Origin: an uncultured Lentisphaerota bacterium | Lineage (GTDB): Bacteria > Verrucomicrobiota > Kiritimatiellia > CAIQIC01 | NCBI GenBank assembly: GCA_903889245.1 | Contig: CAISWQ010000049.1 | Span: forward strand, 1 to 49,223 | Direction of reading: 5' to 3' | Length of the DNA: 49,223 nt | In this document: positions 9,406-18,572 of the stretch, piece by piece | How positions within the stretch are numbered: the first letter of the stretch is position 1 | How the letters are laid out: every line of letters begins with the position of its first letter | The notes under the pieces: generated by a model | Database searches by the model: none | Seen by the model: the letters and a program-made list of their open reading frames with translations, nothing else | Told to the model about the DNA's origin: nothing | Program-made: the position numbers and the translations under genes

Positions 9406-9417
9406 GCTCTGCGCCCC

Positions 9418-10644
9418 ATGCCAGCGCCGCGTCCATGCTATAAATGGGAACTGGTGATCCTGTTCTGGTTCGCCTATTTCCTGAACCAGGGCGACCGCCA
9501 GATCTTCAACGCGGTGCTGCCGCTGATCAAGGCCGACCTGCACGTGGACGACGTGCAGCTCGGCCTCGTCGCGACCGGCTTCACCTTGATCTACGGCCTG
9601 CTGGTCCCGATCGCCGGCTGCCTCGGCGATTTTCTCTCGCGCAAGTGGATCGTCGTGTTGAGCCTGCTCGTGTTCAGCACGGGCACGCTGCTGACCGGCC
9701 TCGCCGGCGGAATCGTCGGGTTGGTCCTGTTCCGCAGCCTGACCACCGGCGGCGGCGAGGCCTGCTATTACCCGGCGGCGACCGCGCTGCTCGGCCACCA
9801 TCACCCCACGACGCGCGCGCAGGCGCTGGGCATCCACCAGACCGCGCTCTACGTGGGCATCATCGTCAGCAGTTGGCTCGCGGCCTTCATTGGCGAGCGC
9901 TACGGCTGGCGCGCGTCGTTCTACACCTTCGGCGCGCTCGGCCTGCTGCTCGCGGTGGTGCTCGCGTGGCGGATGCAGAACGACCGCGGCGTCGAGGTCG
10001 CCAGCGAGCCAGCGCCCAAGCTGCGCGAGGTGCTCGCGATCGTGCTGCGCACGCCGACGTTCTACTGCTTGAGCCTTGCGTTCGGCTGCATGGTCTTCGT
10101 CAACGCCGGCTGGATGACGTGGATGCCGACCTACCTTGTGGAGCGCTTCCACCGGCCGCTGCAGGAGGCAAACCTGCTGGCGATGCTGTGCCACTACGCG
10201 TTTGCGTTTCTCGGGGTGCTGGGCGGCAGCCGCCTCGCCGACCAGCTCGCGCCGCGCCGCGCCGCGATCCGCATCGAGCTGAAGGCGCTGGGCCTGTTGC
10301 TCGGCGCGCCGTTCATCGCGCTGCTCGGCCTCGCCCCCGGCGCGGTGCTGGTTTACGCCGCGCTCGCCGCCTTCGGCCTGTTCCGCGGCCTCTACGACTC
10401 GAACCTCTTCGCCGCGCTGTTCGATGTCGTCCCGCGCCGCTGCCGCTCCTCGGCGACCGGTCTGATGCTGTTCTTCGGGTTCACCATCGGCGCGCTGGCC
10501 CCGGTGCTGCTCGGCTTCGTGAAGAAGCACGTCAGCTTGAGCCTTGGCCTCTCCGCGCTGGCGGCGTTCTACCTCGCCGGCGCGCTGCTGATCTTCCTCG
10601 CGCGCCAGAAATTCTTCGCCAAGGATTACGCCCGTGTCCAATAA
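9418..10644 (+). CDS. MFS transporter (sugar/organic-acid type)
   Basis: 408 residues, about 12 hydrophobic segments. After the first membrane segment come NQGDRQIFNAVLPLIKADL and the loop 2-3 motif GDFLSRKW, both usual for organic-anion and sugar permeases of the major facilitator superfamily. It starts 12 bp after the Gfo/Idh stop with no clear Shine-Dalgarno sequence, and its 3' end overlaps the next gene by 11 bp. Position beside uxuA and a lactonase suggests import of a sugar acid or of the product of the exported oxidoreductase; the substrate is inferred from context only. Confidence 0.85.
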   Translation: MPAPRPCYKWELVILFWFAYFLNQGDRQIFNAVLPLIKADLHVDDVQLGLVATGFTLIYGLLVPIAGCLGDFLSRKWIVVLSLLVFSTGTLLTGLAGGIVGLVLFRSLTTGGGEACYYPAATALLGHHHPTTRAQALGIHQTALYVGIIVSSWLAAFIGERYGWRASFYTFGALGLLLAVVLAWRMQNDRGVEVASEPAPKLREVLAIVLRTPTFYCLSLAFGCMVFVNAGWMTWMPTYLVERFHRPLQEANLLAMLCHYAFAFLGVLGGSRLADQLAPRRAAIRIELKALGLLLGAPFIALLGLAPGAVLVYAALAAFGLFRGLYDSNLFAALFDVVPRRCRSSATGLMLFFGFTIGALAPVLLGFVKKHVSLSLGLSALAAFYLAGALLIFLARQKFFAKDYARVQ

Positions 10645-11485
10645 CCCGCTCAACATCCTCGCCACCGGCCTGCGGTTTCCCGAAGGCCCGGTCTTCGCGC
10701 CCGATGGCGCGCTCTGGTGCGTCGAGCTCAAGGGTGGGGGACTGGCGCGCTGGCAGAACGGCGCACTGACGCGCGTCGCCACCGGCGGCGCGCCCAACGG
10801 CGCGGCGGTGGATCGCGCCGGCCGCCTCTGGTTCTGCGACTCCGAGCACAACGCCATCCGCCGGCTCGATCCGCGCACGGGCGCCGTCGCGAGTGTGGTG
10901 GAGCGGTTGGACGGCCAGCCGTTCTTCAAGCCCAACGACCTCGCCTTCGACGCCGCCGGTAATCTCGTGTTCTCCTGCCCCGGTGATTCGCGGCAGTCGC
11001 CGACCGGCTACGTCTGCTGCCTTGCGTCCGGCGGCGCGGTCAGCGTGATCGCGCGCGAAAAATATTTCCCGAACGGCGTCGCCTTCGTGAATGGCGGCCG
11101 CGCGCTGTTGCTCGCCGAAACCTATCGCCAGCGTATCTGGATTGGCGACTGGGACCCGGCCCTCCGTGAGTGGCGCAATCCGCGCCTCTGGGCCACCGAA
11201 GTCACGGGCGCGCCCGGCCCCGACGGCATGGCGCTCGGCGCCGATGGGCGGCTCTATGTGGCGGTCTATGGCGCCGGCCAGATCAAAATTTTCGGCGCGG
11301 ATGGGAAACAGGTCGGCGCGCGCGACCTGCCCGGGAAGAATCCGACCAACTGCGCGTTCGACCCCAGCGGCCGGCTCGGCCTGGTCGTCACCGAGGCCGA
11401 GCGCGGCGAACTCTTGAGCCTGCCGGACCTCGGCCCCGGCGTACCGCTGTTCGCACCGGAGTTCTCGAAGGAGGCTCGGCCATGA
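10634..11485 (+). CDS. SMP-30/gluconolactonase-family protein
   Basis: 283 residues from a GTG start (10634) that overlaps the MFS gene by 11 bp, with AAGGA 8 nt upstream. The six-bladed propeller shows the expected metal-site residues: E17 in RFPEGP, N101 in KPNDLAFD, N147 in FPNGVAF and D197 in GPDGMAL. The family hydrolyses aldono-lactones to aldonic acids. No signal peptide, so it is cytoplasmic. It would fit between a sugar dehydrogenase and an acid-sugar dehydratase. Overlaps uxuA by 4 bp. Confidence 0.85.
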   Translation: MSNNPLNILATGLRFPEGPVFAPDGALWCVELKGGGLARWQNGALTRVATGGAPNGAAVDRAGRLWFCDSEHNAIRRLDPRTGAVASVVERLDGQPFFKPNDLAFDAAGNLVFSCPGDSRQSPTGYVCCLASGGAVSVIAREKYFPNGVAFVNGGRALLLAETYRQRIWIGDWDPALREWRNPRLWATEVTGAPGPDGMALGADGRLYVAVYGAGQIKIFGADGKQVGARDLPGKNPTNCAFDPSGRLGLVVTEAERGELLSLPDLGPGVPLFAPEFSKEARP

Positions 11486-12453
11486 TCGTCGCCGAATTCC
11501 TACCCGCCGCGCCCAACCGGCTCTGGCAACTCGCCGGCCAGATGGGCGTGCGCCACGCCATCTGCAAATGCGCGCCGGAACTGACCGGCCTGAAACCGCC
11601 TTGGGACCTCGACGCGTTGCGCACCATCCAGCAGCGCTTCAGCGACGCAGGCTTCAAGCTCTACGGGCTGGAAGGCGACCAGTTCGACATGCGCCGCATC
11701 AAGCTCGGCCTGCCCGGCCGCGATGAAGACCTCGAGCTCTACTGCCGGCTGCTCCGCAACATGGGCGAGCTGGGCATCCCGCTGCTCTGCTACAACTTCA
11801 TGGCCGGCATCGGCTGGCATCGCACGCACGGCGGCGTGAGCACCCGCGGCGGCGCGCTCACTTCGCGCTTCGATATCGCCGATGTGCCCGCTTCGCTGAC
11901 CGAGGCCGGCGAGGTCGGCGAGGAACGGATGTGGGAGAACTACGCGTATTTCATCCGCCGCGTGATGCCGGCGGCGGAGCAGGCCGGTGTGCGCATGGGC
12001 ATGCACCCGGACGATCCACCGCTGCCCGCGCTGCGCGGCATCGCGCGCATCCTCTACCGGCCGGAAAACTTCGAGCGCGCGCTGGCCCTCGCGCCGAGCC
12101 CGAGCAACGGCGTCACCTTCTGCCAGGCCAACTTCAAGCTGATGGGCTGCGACGTGGCCGCGTGGGCGCGGCGGTTCGCAGCGCAGCAGAAAATTTTCTT
12201 CGTCCACTTCCGCGACGTGCGCGGCACCGCGCAGCGCTTCGAGGAGACGTTCCACGACGACGGCCCCACCGATATGCCCGCGCTGCTCCAGCTCTACCAC
12301 GAGCTCGGCTTCGCGGGGCCGGTCCGCGTGGACCACGTCCCGACCATGGCCGGCGAGGCCAACGAGCAGCCCGGCTACGAGGCCCTGGGCCGCCTGTTCG
12401 CCATCGGTTACACCAAGGGCGTGATGCAGGCGCTGAAGATTCCGATTGAATAG
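11482..12453 (+). CDS. uxuA: Mannonate dehydratase
   Basis: 323 residues from ATG 11482 (ATGA overlap with the lactonase). Converts D-mannonate to 2-keto-3-deoxy-D-gluconate (EC 4.2.1.8), the last step of the isomerase route for glucuronate. The UxuA signature is clear: MHPDDPP (H175), TFCQAN (C214), VHFRDVRG (H242) and RVDHVP (D284), matching the His/Cys/His/Asp metal set known for the family. At 323 residues it is a little shorter than E. coli UxuA (394) but like many non-enterobacterial forms. Its pathway partners uxaC and an SDR lie 15 kb away at 26535-28671. A paralogous sugar-phosphate-isomerase-fold enzyme cannot be fully excluded. Confidence 0.88.
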   Translation: MIVAEFLPAAPNRLWQLAGQMGVRHAICKCAPELTGLKPPWDLDALRTIQQRFSDAGFKLYGLEGDQFDMRRIKLGLPGRDEDLELYCRLLRNMGELGIPLLCYNFMAGIGWHRTHGGVSTRGGALTSRFDIADVPASLTEAGEVGEERMWENYAYFIRRVMPAAEQAGVRMGMHPDDPPLPALRGIARILYRPENFERALALAPSPSNGVTFCQANFKLMGCDVAAWARRFAAQQKIFFVHFRDVRGTAQRFEETFHDDGPTDMPALLQLYHELGFAGPVRVDHVPTMAGEANEQPGYEALGRLFAIGYTKGVMQALKIPIE

Positions 12454-12461
12454 GAGCATCC

Positions 12462-13532
12462 ATGAACAAAATCATCCCGCTTTTCATGACCGCTTGTGTG
12501 GCAGTGAGCCTGCCGGTGGCCGCGGATAATTTTTCGGTCGAGCGGCGCATGGCGGCGCACGGGCCGGAGGTCGTGCTGCGTGATGCCGCCGCGCACACCA
12601 CGGCGGTGGTGCTGCCGCAGGCCGGTTTCAACTGCTGGCGGTTCACCCTCGCGCAGCCGGGCGCTGCGCCGGTTGAATTCCTCGCCGGTCCCGCCGATCC
12701 GGCGGCGCTCGCCACCGGCGGTAGTGGCTTCGGCTGGCCGATTCTCTTCCCGTTTCCGAACCGCGTCGCCAAGGGCGAGTTCACCTTTGGCGGCAAGACC
12801 TGTCGCTTCCCGCTGCGGCCGGGGATGGGCCACGCCATCCACGGTTTTGCCAACACGCAACCGTGGCGCGTCACCGCCACCGGCACGCGGGACGGCGCGA
12901 GCGTCACCGGCGTCACCGACACCGACTCGAACCCGGCGCTCAAGCAGCATTGGCCGTGGCCGTGCCGGCTGACGGTCACCTACACGCTGAACGGCCTCAC
13001 GCTGACGATGACGGCCGTCGCGGAGAACCTCGGCAAAGAGCCGATGCCGTTCGGCTTCGGCATCCATCCCTATCATCCGCTGCCGCTGACCGCGGCCGGT
13101 TCGCGCGCCGCGTGCGAGATCAAGGTGCCGTGCCAGGAACAGATGGAACTGACGCCCGACTGCATCCCGACCGGCAAACGGCTGCCGGCGACCACGTGGC
13201 GCGACTTCCGTGCGCTCGGCACTAACACGCTCGACGATGTCTTCACCACGACGACGGTGGAGGCGAACGGCTCCGCCTGCGTGCTGCGCGATCCCGCCGC
13301 GCAGTGGGAGGTGACGATGCGTGCCGACGCGGCCTTCCGGCATTGGGTCGTCTATGCGCCGGGCAAGCGCAGCGTCGTCTGCTTCGAGCCCTATACATGT
13401 GTCACCGACGCTTTCAATCTGTACGCCCGCGGCGTCAGCGATACCGGCTTCGCCACGCTCGCACCCGGCCAGCCCTGGCGCGGTACGGTCACGATGAGCG
13501 TCCGGCAGACGAGTCCGACGCGGGAGAAATAA
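12462..13532 (+). CDS. Aldose 1-epimerase (galactose mutarotase-like), secreted
   Basis: 356 residues; ATG 12462 with AGGAG overlapping the upstream stop. A Sec signal (MNKIIPLFMTACVAVSLPVA) is followed by a beta-sandwich mutarotase with ILFPFPNRV (R101), HAIHGFA (H127), GFGIHPYHPL (H202) and VCFEPYTC (E309): the His acid and Glu base of the family. It would interconvert alpha and beta anomers of sugars released outside the cell. Last gene of the 8035-13532 operon, closely followed by array B. Confidence 0.85.
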   Translation: MNKIIPLFMTACVAVSLPVAADNFSVERRMAAHGPEVVLRDAAAHTTAVVLPQAGFNCWRFTLAQPGAAPVEFLAGPADPAALATGGSGFGWPILFPFPNRVAKGEFTFGGKTCRFPLRPGMGHAIHGFANTQPWRVTATGTRDGASVTGVTDTDSNPALKQHWPWPCRLTVTYTLNGLTLTMTAVAENLGKEPMPFGFGIHPYHPLPLTAAGSRAACEIKVPCQEQMELTPDCIPTGKRLPATTWRDFRALGTNTLDDVFTTTTVEANGSACVLRDPAAQWEVTMRADAAFRHWVVYAPGKRSVVCFEPYTCVTDAFNLYARGVSDTGFATLAPGQPWRGTVTMSVRQTSPTREK

Positions 13533-13558
13533 TAATGGGTTGCCGACTTGACCAATCA

Positions 13559-13690
13559 ATTTTCCAAGGCTTGGAAAAAAACACGCGGAATTTTCCAGGC
13601 CTCGGAAGAATTTCCGTGAGAAATCCACCCCCGGCGGGCCAGTTTTCCAAGGCTTGGAAAAAACGGCGGATGGGTTTCCAATCCTCGGAA
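13559..13690. repeat. Palindrome array B (4 units)
   Basis: Cores centred at 13569 (CCAAGGCTTGG), 13600 (CCAGGCCTCGG), 13652 (CCAAGGCTTGG) and 13683 (CCAATCCTCGG); steps 31, 52, 31. The 52-bp step looks like one lost or decayed unit: the spacer there carries AATTTCCGTGAGA, which reappears inverted in array C. Same unit order as array A, ending in a CCAATCC-type core. Confidence 0.93.
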
Positions 13691-13898
13691 GCGGCTCGGC
13701 AAGCCTCGCCCTCCACGTTCTGGCTGGAGGGCGGCGCGTTGCGCCGCCGTACGGCCAAAATGTGGACAGAAAAACTGGAGCAGGCCGGCGGCAACTTTTT
13801 CTGTCTTCAATCTTTCTGTCCACCTTTTCACGCGGTGGAAAAACAAGCGGTTTTGGGGTCCAGTCATTGGAGCAGGTAGCGCGGAAGGCAGGAGCAAC
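13691..13898. repeat. Further repeats in the 366-bp gap 13533-13898: GC hairpin pair and GTGGACAG element
   Basis: The gap 13533-13898 has no gene. After array B come a hairpin GCCCTCCA/TGGAGGGC (13708-13732) fused to GCGGCGC/GCGCCGC (13731-13747), and an inverted repeat GTGGACAGAAA (13762-13772) / TTTCTGTCCAC (13813-13823). A relative of the first recurs at 20063-20095. Relatives of the second lie at 23699-23819 and 27737-27808. The gap ends with the AGGAG ribosome-binding site of the next gene. Confidence 0.8.
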
Positions 13899-15335
13899 AT
13901 GAAGAGCATGATCATCATCAGGTTGGCGGGGTTGCTGGCGACGCTGGCGCTTGGGTCTGCGCGAGCAGCGGCGCCGGGGCTCAAGGCCGGGGCGGCGGCG
14001 GTGGATGTCTCGCCGCAGGAGTTCCCGCTGAACATGCCCGGCGGGTTCAGCGCGAACATGGCCGAGGGCTGCCACGATCCGCTCCACGCCCGCGCGCTGG
14101 TGCTGGATGATGGTGTGACGGCGCTCGGCATCGTCGTGGTGGATAACCTCGGCGTCACGCGCGAGGTGTGCGACGAGGCGAAGGCGCTCGCCGCCCAGCG
14201 TTGCGCGCTCAAGCCGGAGCACGTGCTCGTGTGCGCGACGCATACGCACAGCGCGCCCGCCTCGAACTCCACCAACGGCCCGGCCCCGGCGGTCGCCTAT
14301 CGCAAGCTGCTGGTCGCGGGTATCGCGGAGGCGCTGGTGCGCGCGCACGCTGCGCTGCGGCCGGCCGCCATCGGCGTCGCCGCGCAGCCGCTGCCGGAGG
14401 AGGTATTCAACCGCCGCTGGTATCTCAAGCCCGGCAAGATGCCGCTCAATCCGTTCGGCAAAATGGACCAGGTGAAGATGAATCCCGGCACCAGCCCCGA
14501 CGTGCTTGATCGCCCTGCCGGCCCGACCGATCCCGATGTCACCATCCTCGACGTGCAGGAAGCTAAGGGTCGCCGGCCACTTGCGCTGCTGGCCAACTAT
14601 TCCCTGCATTACGTTGGCGCCACGCCGCGGGGCAAGGTTTCGGCCGATTACTTCGGCGAGTTCGCGCGCCTGATGCCCTCGCGCGTCGGCGGCGACACGA
14701 ACTTCGTCGCCATGATGTCCAACGGTACCTCCGGCGACATCAACAACATCCCGTTCCTCGTCACGCGCCCGCCGCGCGAGCCGTTCGAGCAGATCCGCAT
14801 CGTCGCCGGCAAGGCGGCGGACGCCGCGTGGCTCGCGCGCCGGAAGATCGAGAAGCACGCGACGAGCGCGAAGCTCGGCATGGTCCAGCGCGAGCTGACG
14901 CTGCGCCTGCGCCGGCCGACCACGGAGCAGCTCGCCGAGGCCAGGGCCGTGCTCGCGGTCAAGGGCCAGGCCGAGCAGGAAAAATTGCCGCGGCTGGCGG
15001 AGCACTACGCGCGCAACGTCGTCGCCGCCGCCGACCGCAAGGAAGACACCTTGAGCGTCCAGTTGCAGGCCCTCCGCATCGGCGACTTCGCGATCTGCGC
15101 GATTCCTTTCGAAGTGTTCGCCGAGATCGGGCTGGACCTGAAGCGGCGCAGCCCGTTCCCGCGCACCATGGTCATCAGCGAGGCCAACGCGCGGCACGGC
15201 TACCTGCCGACGCCCGCGCAGCACAAACTCGGCGGCTACGAAACCTGGCTCGGCACCAACAAGGTGCAGGAGGACGCCTCCGACCTGATCACCGCCCAGT
15301 TGCTGGAGATGCTGAAGGAGCTCGCCAAGCTATGA
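13899..15335 (+). CDS. Neutral/alkaline ceramidase-like protein, secreted
   Basis: 478 residues with a Sec-type signal (about 1-24). It resembles the N-terminal domain of neutral/alkaline non-lysosomal ceramidases: GAAAVDVSPQ, DPLHARAL (H63), CATHTHSAPA (H115, H117), SNGTSGDINN and a late YLPTPAQHKLGGYETW. These fit a zinc-amidase core. Such proteins are common beside glycan-degradation genes in PVC bacteria, where the true substrate is unknown; N-acyl-sugar or amide hydrolysis is possible. Too short for the full two-domain ceramidase. Overlaps the next gene by 4 bp (ATGA), and AGGAG precedes the ATG. Confidence 0.75.
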   Translation: MKSMIIIRLAGLLATLALGSARAAAPGLKAGAAAVDVSPQEFPLNMPGGFSANMAEGCHDPLHARALVLDDGVTALGIVVVDNLGVTREVCDEAKALAAQRCALKPEHVLVCATHTHSAPASNSTNGPAPAVAYRKLLVAGIAEALVRAHAALRPAAIGVAAQPLPEEVFNRRWYLKPGKMPLNPFGKMDQVKMNPGTSPDVLDRPAGPTDPDVTILDVQEAKGRRPLALLANYSLHYVGATPRGKVSADYFGEFARLMPSRVGGDTNFVAMMSNGTSGDINNIPFLVTRPPREPFEQIRIVAGKAADAAWLARRKIEKHATSAKLGMVQRELTLRLRRPTTEQLAEARAVLAVKGQAEQEKLPRLAEHYARNVVAAADRKEDTLSVQLQALRIGDFAICAIPFEVFAEIGLDLKRRSPFPRTMVISEANARHGYLPTPAQHKLGGYETWLGTNKVQEDASDLITAQLLEMLKELAKL

Positions 15336-16972
15336 AAATTTTCATCACCACAGGGCTGCTGGCCCTGTCGCTGTTGTCGGCGCGCGGCGCCGGGAGCGGG
15401 CCGCTGGCGATTCCCACGTTCCACTGCCTCGGCCTCTACTGGTCGCCGCCGGGCGGCGCGGCGGGCAAAGACGTGCTGGTGCGTTATCGCCCGCAAGGCG
15501 CCGCCGGGTGGAAGACCGGTCTGCCGCTGCGCTACAACCCGATTGAGAAAACCGAGGAAGACCTGACCGACTACCGCGGCAGCCTGGTCCACCTCGCGCC
15601 GGCGACGACCTTTGAGATCGAGCTGACGCTGGCCGGTACGCGCACGACCACCAACCTGATGGCGACGACATGGAGCGAGAAGTTTCCCGAGGGCGCCGTG
15701 GTGCGCGTGGCCAGCGGCAACGCGCCGCTGGCGATCACCGAATCCGGCACACCCGGCGCATGGCGGGTTTATGACGGCCGCGGCGCGACGCTCGACGTGC
15801 GCCACCAGCACGACGCCTGTATCACGATCAACGCCTCGAATGTCATCGTGCGCGGCTTCGTGCTGAAGGGTGCAGGCGCGGCGGGCAACACCAAGAAGGG
15901 CATCATCGGCGCGATCCGCATCGAGGGCGGCCGCGACATCGTTATCGAGGACTGCGACATCAGCGACTGGGGCCGGCTCAATCCGAAGACGGGCTTCGGC
16001 TTCGACTACGACGCCGCGCTCTTCTCGAACTGCAAGACGCTGCGGCGGCTGATCGTCCAGCGCTGCAAGCTGCACCACCCGACCTACGACGGCAGCACGT
16101 GGTATGAGCCCAAGTACCCGACGCACACGATGGGGCCGCAGTACATCTCGCTGTTCAACGCTGGCGGCAACCACGTCATCCGCTACAACGAATGCTTCTC
16201 CGATCTCGAGCACATGTGCAACGACGGCATTGGCGGCGGCAGCAACGGCAGCTACCAGGGTGCGCCCGGTCCCGACTCCGACATCTACGGCAACCTCGTC
16301 AGCCATTGCTGGGACGATGGCCTCGAGGTCGAGGGTGGCAGCCGCAACGTGCGTGTGTGGGGCAACTACATCACGCAAAGCATGATGATGATCGGCAACG
16401 CGGCGTGCTCGATCGGGCCGCTCTACATCTGGAACAACGTCGTCGCGCGCAGCCAGTGGCAGCCCGACATGCACGGCGGCTATTTCCTGAAGATGGGCTA
16501 CGCCGGCAGCGAGGACTGGATGACCGGCCACCAGTATATTTTCCACAACACGCTTTTCCGCTCCGATGAATATCTGCCGACCGGCGGTCTTGGCGGCAAC
16601 CGCATCGTCAAGCACACTGTCTCGCGCAACAACATCCTGCACATCCGCGACGGGAAGGGCAAAGGCCATAGCGCCAGCGAAGCGCAGCAGAATAGCGACA
16701 ATAGCTTCGACTACGACCTCTTCAACGGCAAGGTGCCGGAGGGGAGCGAGGCCCATGGCGTGCGCGGCGAGCCGCGCTATGTGGCGGGCGCGGGCTTCGA
16801 TGCCGCGGCGCGGACTGGCAATTTCCAGCTCGATCCCGCCAGCCCCGGCGTGGGCGCCGGCGAGCCGCTGCCCAATTTCAGCAGCGGCTACACGGGCCAG
16901 AAGCCCGACATCGGTGCGCACCAGCGTGGCGCGCCGCCGATGAGATTCGGTGTCGCTGCCCGCGAGCCGTGA
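15332..16972 (+). CDS. Secreted right-handed parallel beta-helix protein
   Basis: 546 residues from ATG 15332 (ATGA overlap). Short Sec signal (FITTGLLALSLLSARGAG), an N-terminal beta-sandwich (about 20-125, LYWSPPGGAAGKDVLVRYRP), then a parallel beta-helix with repeated strand-turn units (ITINASNVIVRGFVLKGAG, GAIRIEGGRDIVIEDCDIS, GNLVSHCWDDGLEVEGGSR). The C-terminal SGYTGQKPDIGAHQ is the 'DiGA' end seen in many pectate-lyase-like proteins. Polysaccharide lyase or hydrolase activity is likely, but no catalytic motif identifies a CAZy family. It sits between a ceramidase-like gene and a CE6-like esterase. Confidence 0.75.
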   Translation: MKIFITTGLLALSLLSARGAGSGPLAIPTFHCLGLYWSPPGGAAGKDVLVRYRPQGAAGWKTGLPLRYNPIEKTEEDLTDYRGSLVHLAPATTFEIELTLAGTRTTTNLMATTWSEKFPEGAVVRVASGNAPLAITESGTPGAWRVYDGRGATLDVRHQHDACITINASNVIVRGFVLKGAGAAGNTKKGIIGAIRIEGGRDIVIEDCDISDWGRLNPKTGFGFDYDAALFSNCKTLRRLIVQRCKLHHPTYDGSTWYEPKYPTHTMGPQYISLFNAGGNHVIRYNECFSDLEHMCNDGIGGGSNGSYQGAPGPDSDIYGNLVSHCWDDGLEVEGGSRNVRVWGNYITQSMMMIGNAACSIGPLYIWNNVVARSQWQPDMHGGYFLKMGYAGSEDWMTGHQYIFHNTLFRSDEYLPTGGLGGNRIVKHTVSRNNILHIRDGKGKGHSASEAQQNSDNSFDYDLFNGKVPEGSEAHGVRGEPRYVAGAGFDAAARTGNFQLDPASPGVGAGEPLPNFSSGYTGQKPDIGAHQRGAPPMRFGVAAREP

Positions 16973-17007
16973 AGCGGGCCTGAAAAGAATTAGACGATGG
17001 AGAAGAT

Positions 17008-17805
17008 ATGAAAAAAATCATTCCTGCCCTGACGATAGCCGGCCTGATGCTGACGGGCGCGTTCGCGACTGAAGGCGGCGCGAAGCTGCCGCCGAAGGAG
17101 AAGTTCCATCTCTACTTGCTGATTGGCCAGTCCAACATGGCCGGACGCGGCAAGCTCACGTACGCCGAGGCGGTTTCGACGGACCGCATCCTGAAATTTT
17201 CCAAGGAGAACGCGTGGACGCCGGCCACGGAGCCGCTGCACTTCGATAAGTCGGTGGCGGGCGCGGGTATCGGCATGAGCTTCGCCCGCGTGATGGCGGA
17301 CGCCGCGCCGGATGTGACGGTGGGCCTGATTCCCTGCGCCGTCGGCGGCACACCGCTGGACCGCTGGGGCAAAGGCGGCGACCTCTATAAGCAGGCGGTG
17401 GTGCGCGCCAAGCTCGCGATGAAGGACGGCACCTTGAAGGGCATCCTCTGGCACCAGGGCGAGTCCGACGCCGGCAGCGAGGAGAAAGCGCGCAGCTATG
17501 GCGAGCGTCTGGCGAAGATGGTCGCCAGTCTGCGCGCCGAACTGGGCGCGGGCGAGGCGCCCTTCGTCGCCGGCAAGCTGGGCGAATTCCTGAAGCGCGC
17601 GGACAAGTCCGGCAAACCGAGTTGCTGGCCGGTGGTCAATGAGCAGATCGGCGCGCTGCCGCAGCGCGTCGCCCGCGCCGCCGCGGTCGAGTCCACAGGC
17701 CTGAAGGACAAAGGCGACGGCGTCCACTTCGATACGCCGGCGCTGCGCGAATTCGGCAAACGTTACGCCGCCGCCATGCAGCAACTGCAAAAGGGGAAGC
17801 CATGA
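17008..17805 (+). CDS. Sialate O-acetylesterase / CE6-like carbohydrate esterase, secreted
   Basis: 265 residues; GGAGA precedes ATG 17008. A Sec signal (about 1-20) leads to the SGNH-type block LLIGQSNMAGRG with nucleophile S42, then IPCAVGGTPLDRW, ILWHQGESDAG (H149, E152) and a C-terminal DGVHFD with D237/H240. This is the SASA/DUF303 fold of CE6 acetylxylan esterases. It probably removes acetyl groups from xylan or other acetylated glycans, which would help the GH10 enzyme coded at 41270. Overlaps the SDR by 4 bp. Confidence 0.82.
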   Translation: MKKIIPALTIAGLMLTGAFATEGGAKLPPKEKFHLYLLIGQSNMAGRGKLTYAEAVSTDRILKFSKENAWTPATEPLHFDKSVAGAGIGMSFARVMADAAPDVTVGLIPCAVGGTPLDRWGKGGDLYKQAVVRAKLAMKDGTLKGILWHQGESDAGSEEKARSYGERLAKMVASLRAELGAGEAPFVAGKLGEFLKRADKSGKPSCWPVVNEQIGALPQRVARAAAVESTGLKDKGDGVHFDTPALREFGKRYAAAMQQLQKGKP

Positions 17806-18572
17806 ACACCGCCAAAGGTTTTGATCTGACCGGCCGTACCGCGTTGGTGACCGGCTCCTCGCGCGGCATCGGGCGCGCGATTGCGCTCGGTCTCGCCGAA
17901 CAGGGCGCGGTCATCGCCCTGCACGGCACGAAGGCGGGTAAGGCGCTCGACGAAGCACTCGCCGCGGCGCAGAAGCTCGCGCCCAAGAGCGTCGCCGTGA
18001 TCGGCGACCTCGCCAGCGGCGCCGCCGCGCAGAAAATTGTCACCGACGCCATCACCGCGCTGGGCCAGCTCGATATCCTCGTGGCCAACGCCTCGGTCCA
18101 GATCCGCAAGCCGTGGGCCGCGGTGACGCAGGCCGAGGCCGAGCACCAGATGCAGGTGAATTTCCACTCCACGCTGCGGATGATCCACGCCGCCGCGCCC
18201 GGCATGCAGCAGCGCCAGTGGGGCCGCATCCTGACCATCGGTAGCGTGCAACAGGTCCGCCCCCACCCGGACATGATCATCTACGCCGCCAGCAAATCGG
18301 CGCAGGAGAACATGGTCCGCAACCTCGCCAAGCAGCTCGGCCCCGACGGTATCACGGTCAACAACCTCGCGCCCGGCGTCATCCTGACCGACCGCAACGC
18401 CGACGCGCTCGCCGACGAGGCGTACGCCGAGCGTGTCCGCCAGGTGATTCCGCTGCGCACGTTCGGCGAGGCGGGCGATTGTGTCGGCGCGGCGCTGCTG
18501 CTCTGCTCCGACGCCGGCCGTTATATCACCGGTGTGGACCTGCTCGTGGATGGCGGCATGGGGCTGCGATGA
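17802..18572 (+). CDS. Short-chain dehydrogenase/reductase
   Basis: 256 residues, cytoplasmic. Classical SDR: TGSSRGIG (17-24), NAS at 96-98, catalytic S148, Y161 and K165 (YAASK), ending in a GVDLLVDGG motif. R21 after the second Ser suggests NADP(H) preference, but this is weak. Translationally coupled on both sides (ATGA at 17802 and 18569). Sugar or sugar-acid oxidation/reduction is likely; the substrate is unknown. Confidence 0.85.
   Translation: MNTAKGFDLTGRTALVTGSSRGIGRAIALGLAEQGAVIALHGTKAGKALDEALAAAQKLAPKSVAVIGDLASGAAAQKIVTDAITALGQLDILVANASVQIRKPWAAVTQAEAEHQMQVNFHSTLRMIHAAAPGMQQRQWGRILTIGSVQQVRPHPDMIIYAASKSAQENMVRNLAKQLGPDGITVNNLAPGVILTDRNADALADEAYAERVRQVIPLRTFGEAGDCVGAALLLCSDAGRYITGVDLLVDGGMGLR

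Noticed and set aside
13556-13902. Small open frames crossing arrays B and the GTGGACAG element
   Set aside because: The palindromes are stop-free in all six frames, so chance open frames are expected; no ribosome-binding site or family similarity.
12408-15224. Very long open frame on the minus strand (over 900 codons)
   Set aside because: It lies opposite the mutarotase and ceramidase-like genes, which have clear motifs, signals and ribosome-binding sites. High GC and third-position bias produce such antisense frames throughout the window.
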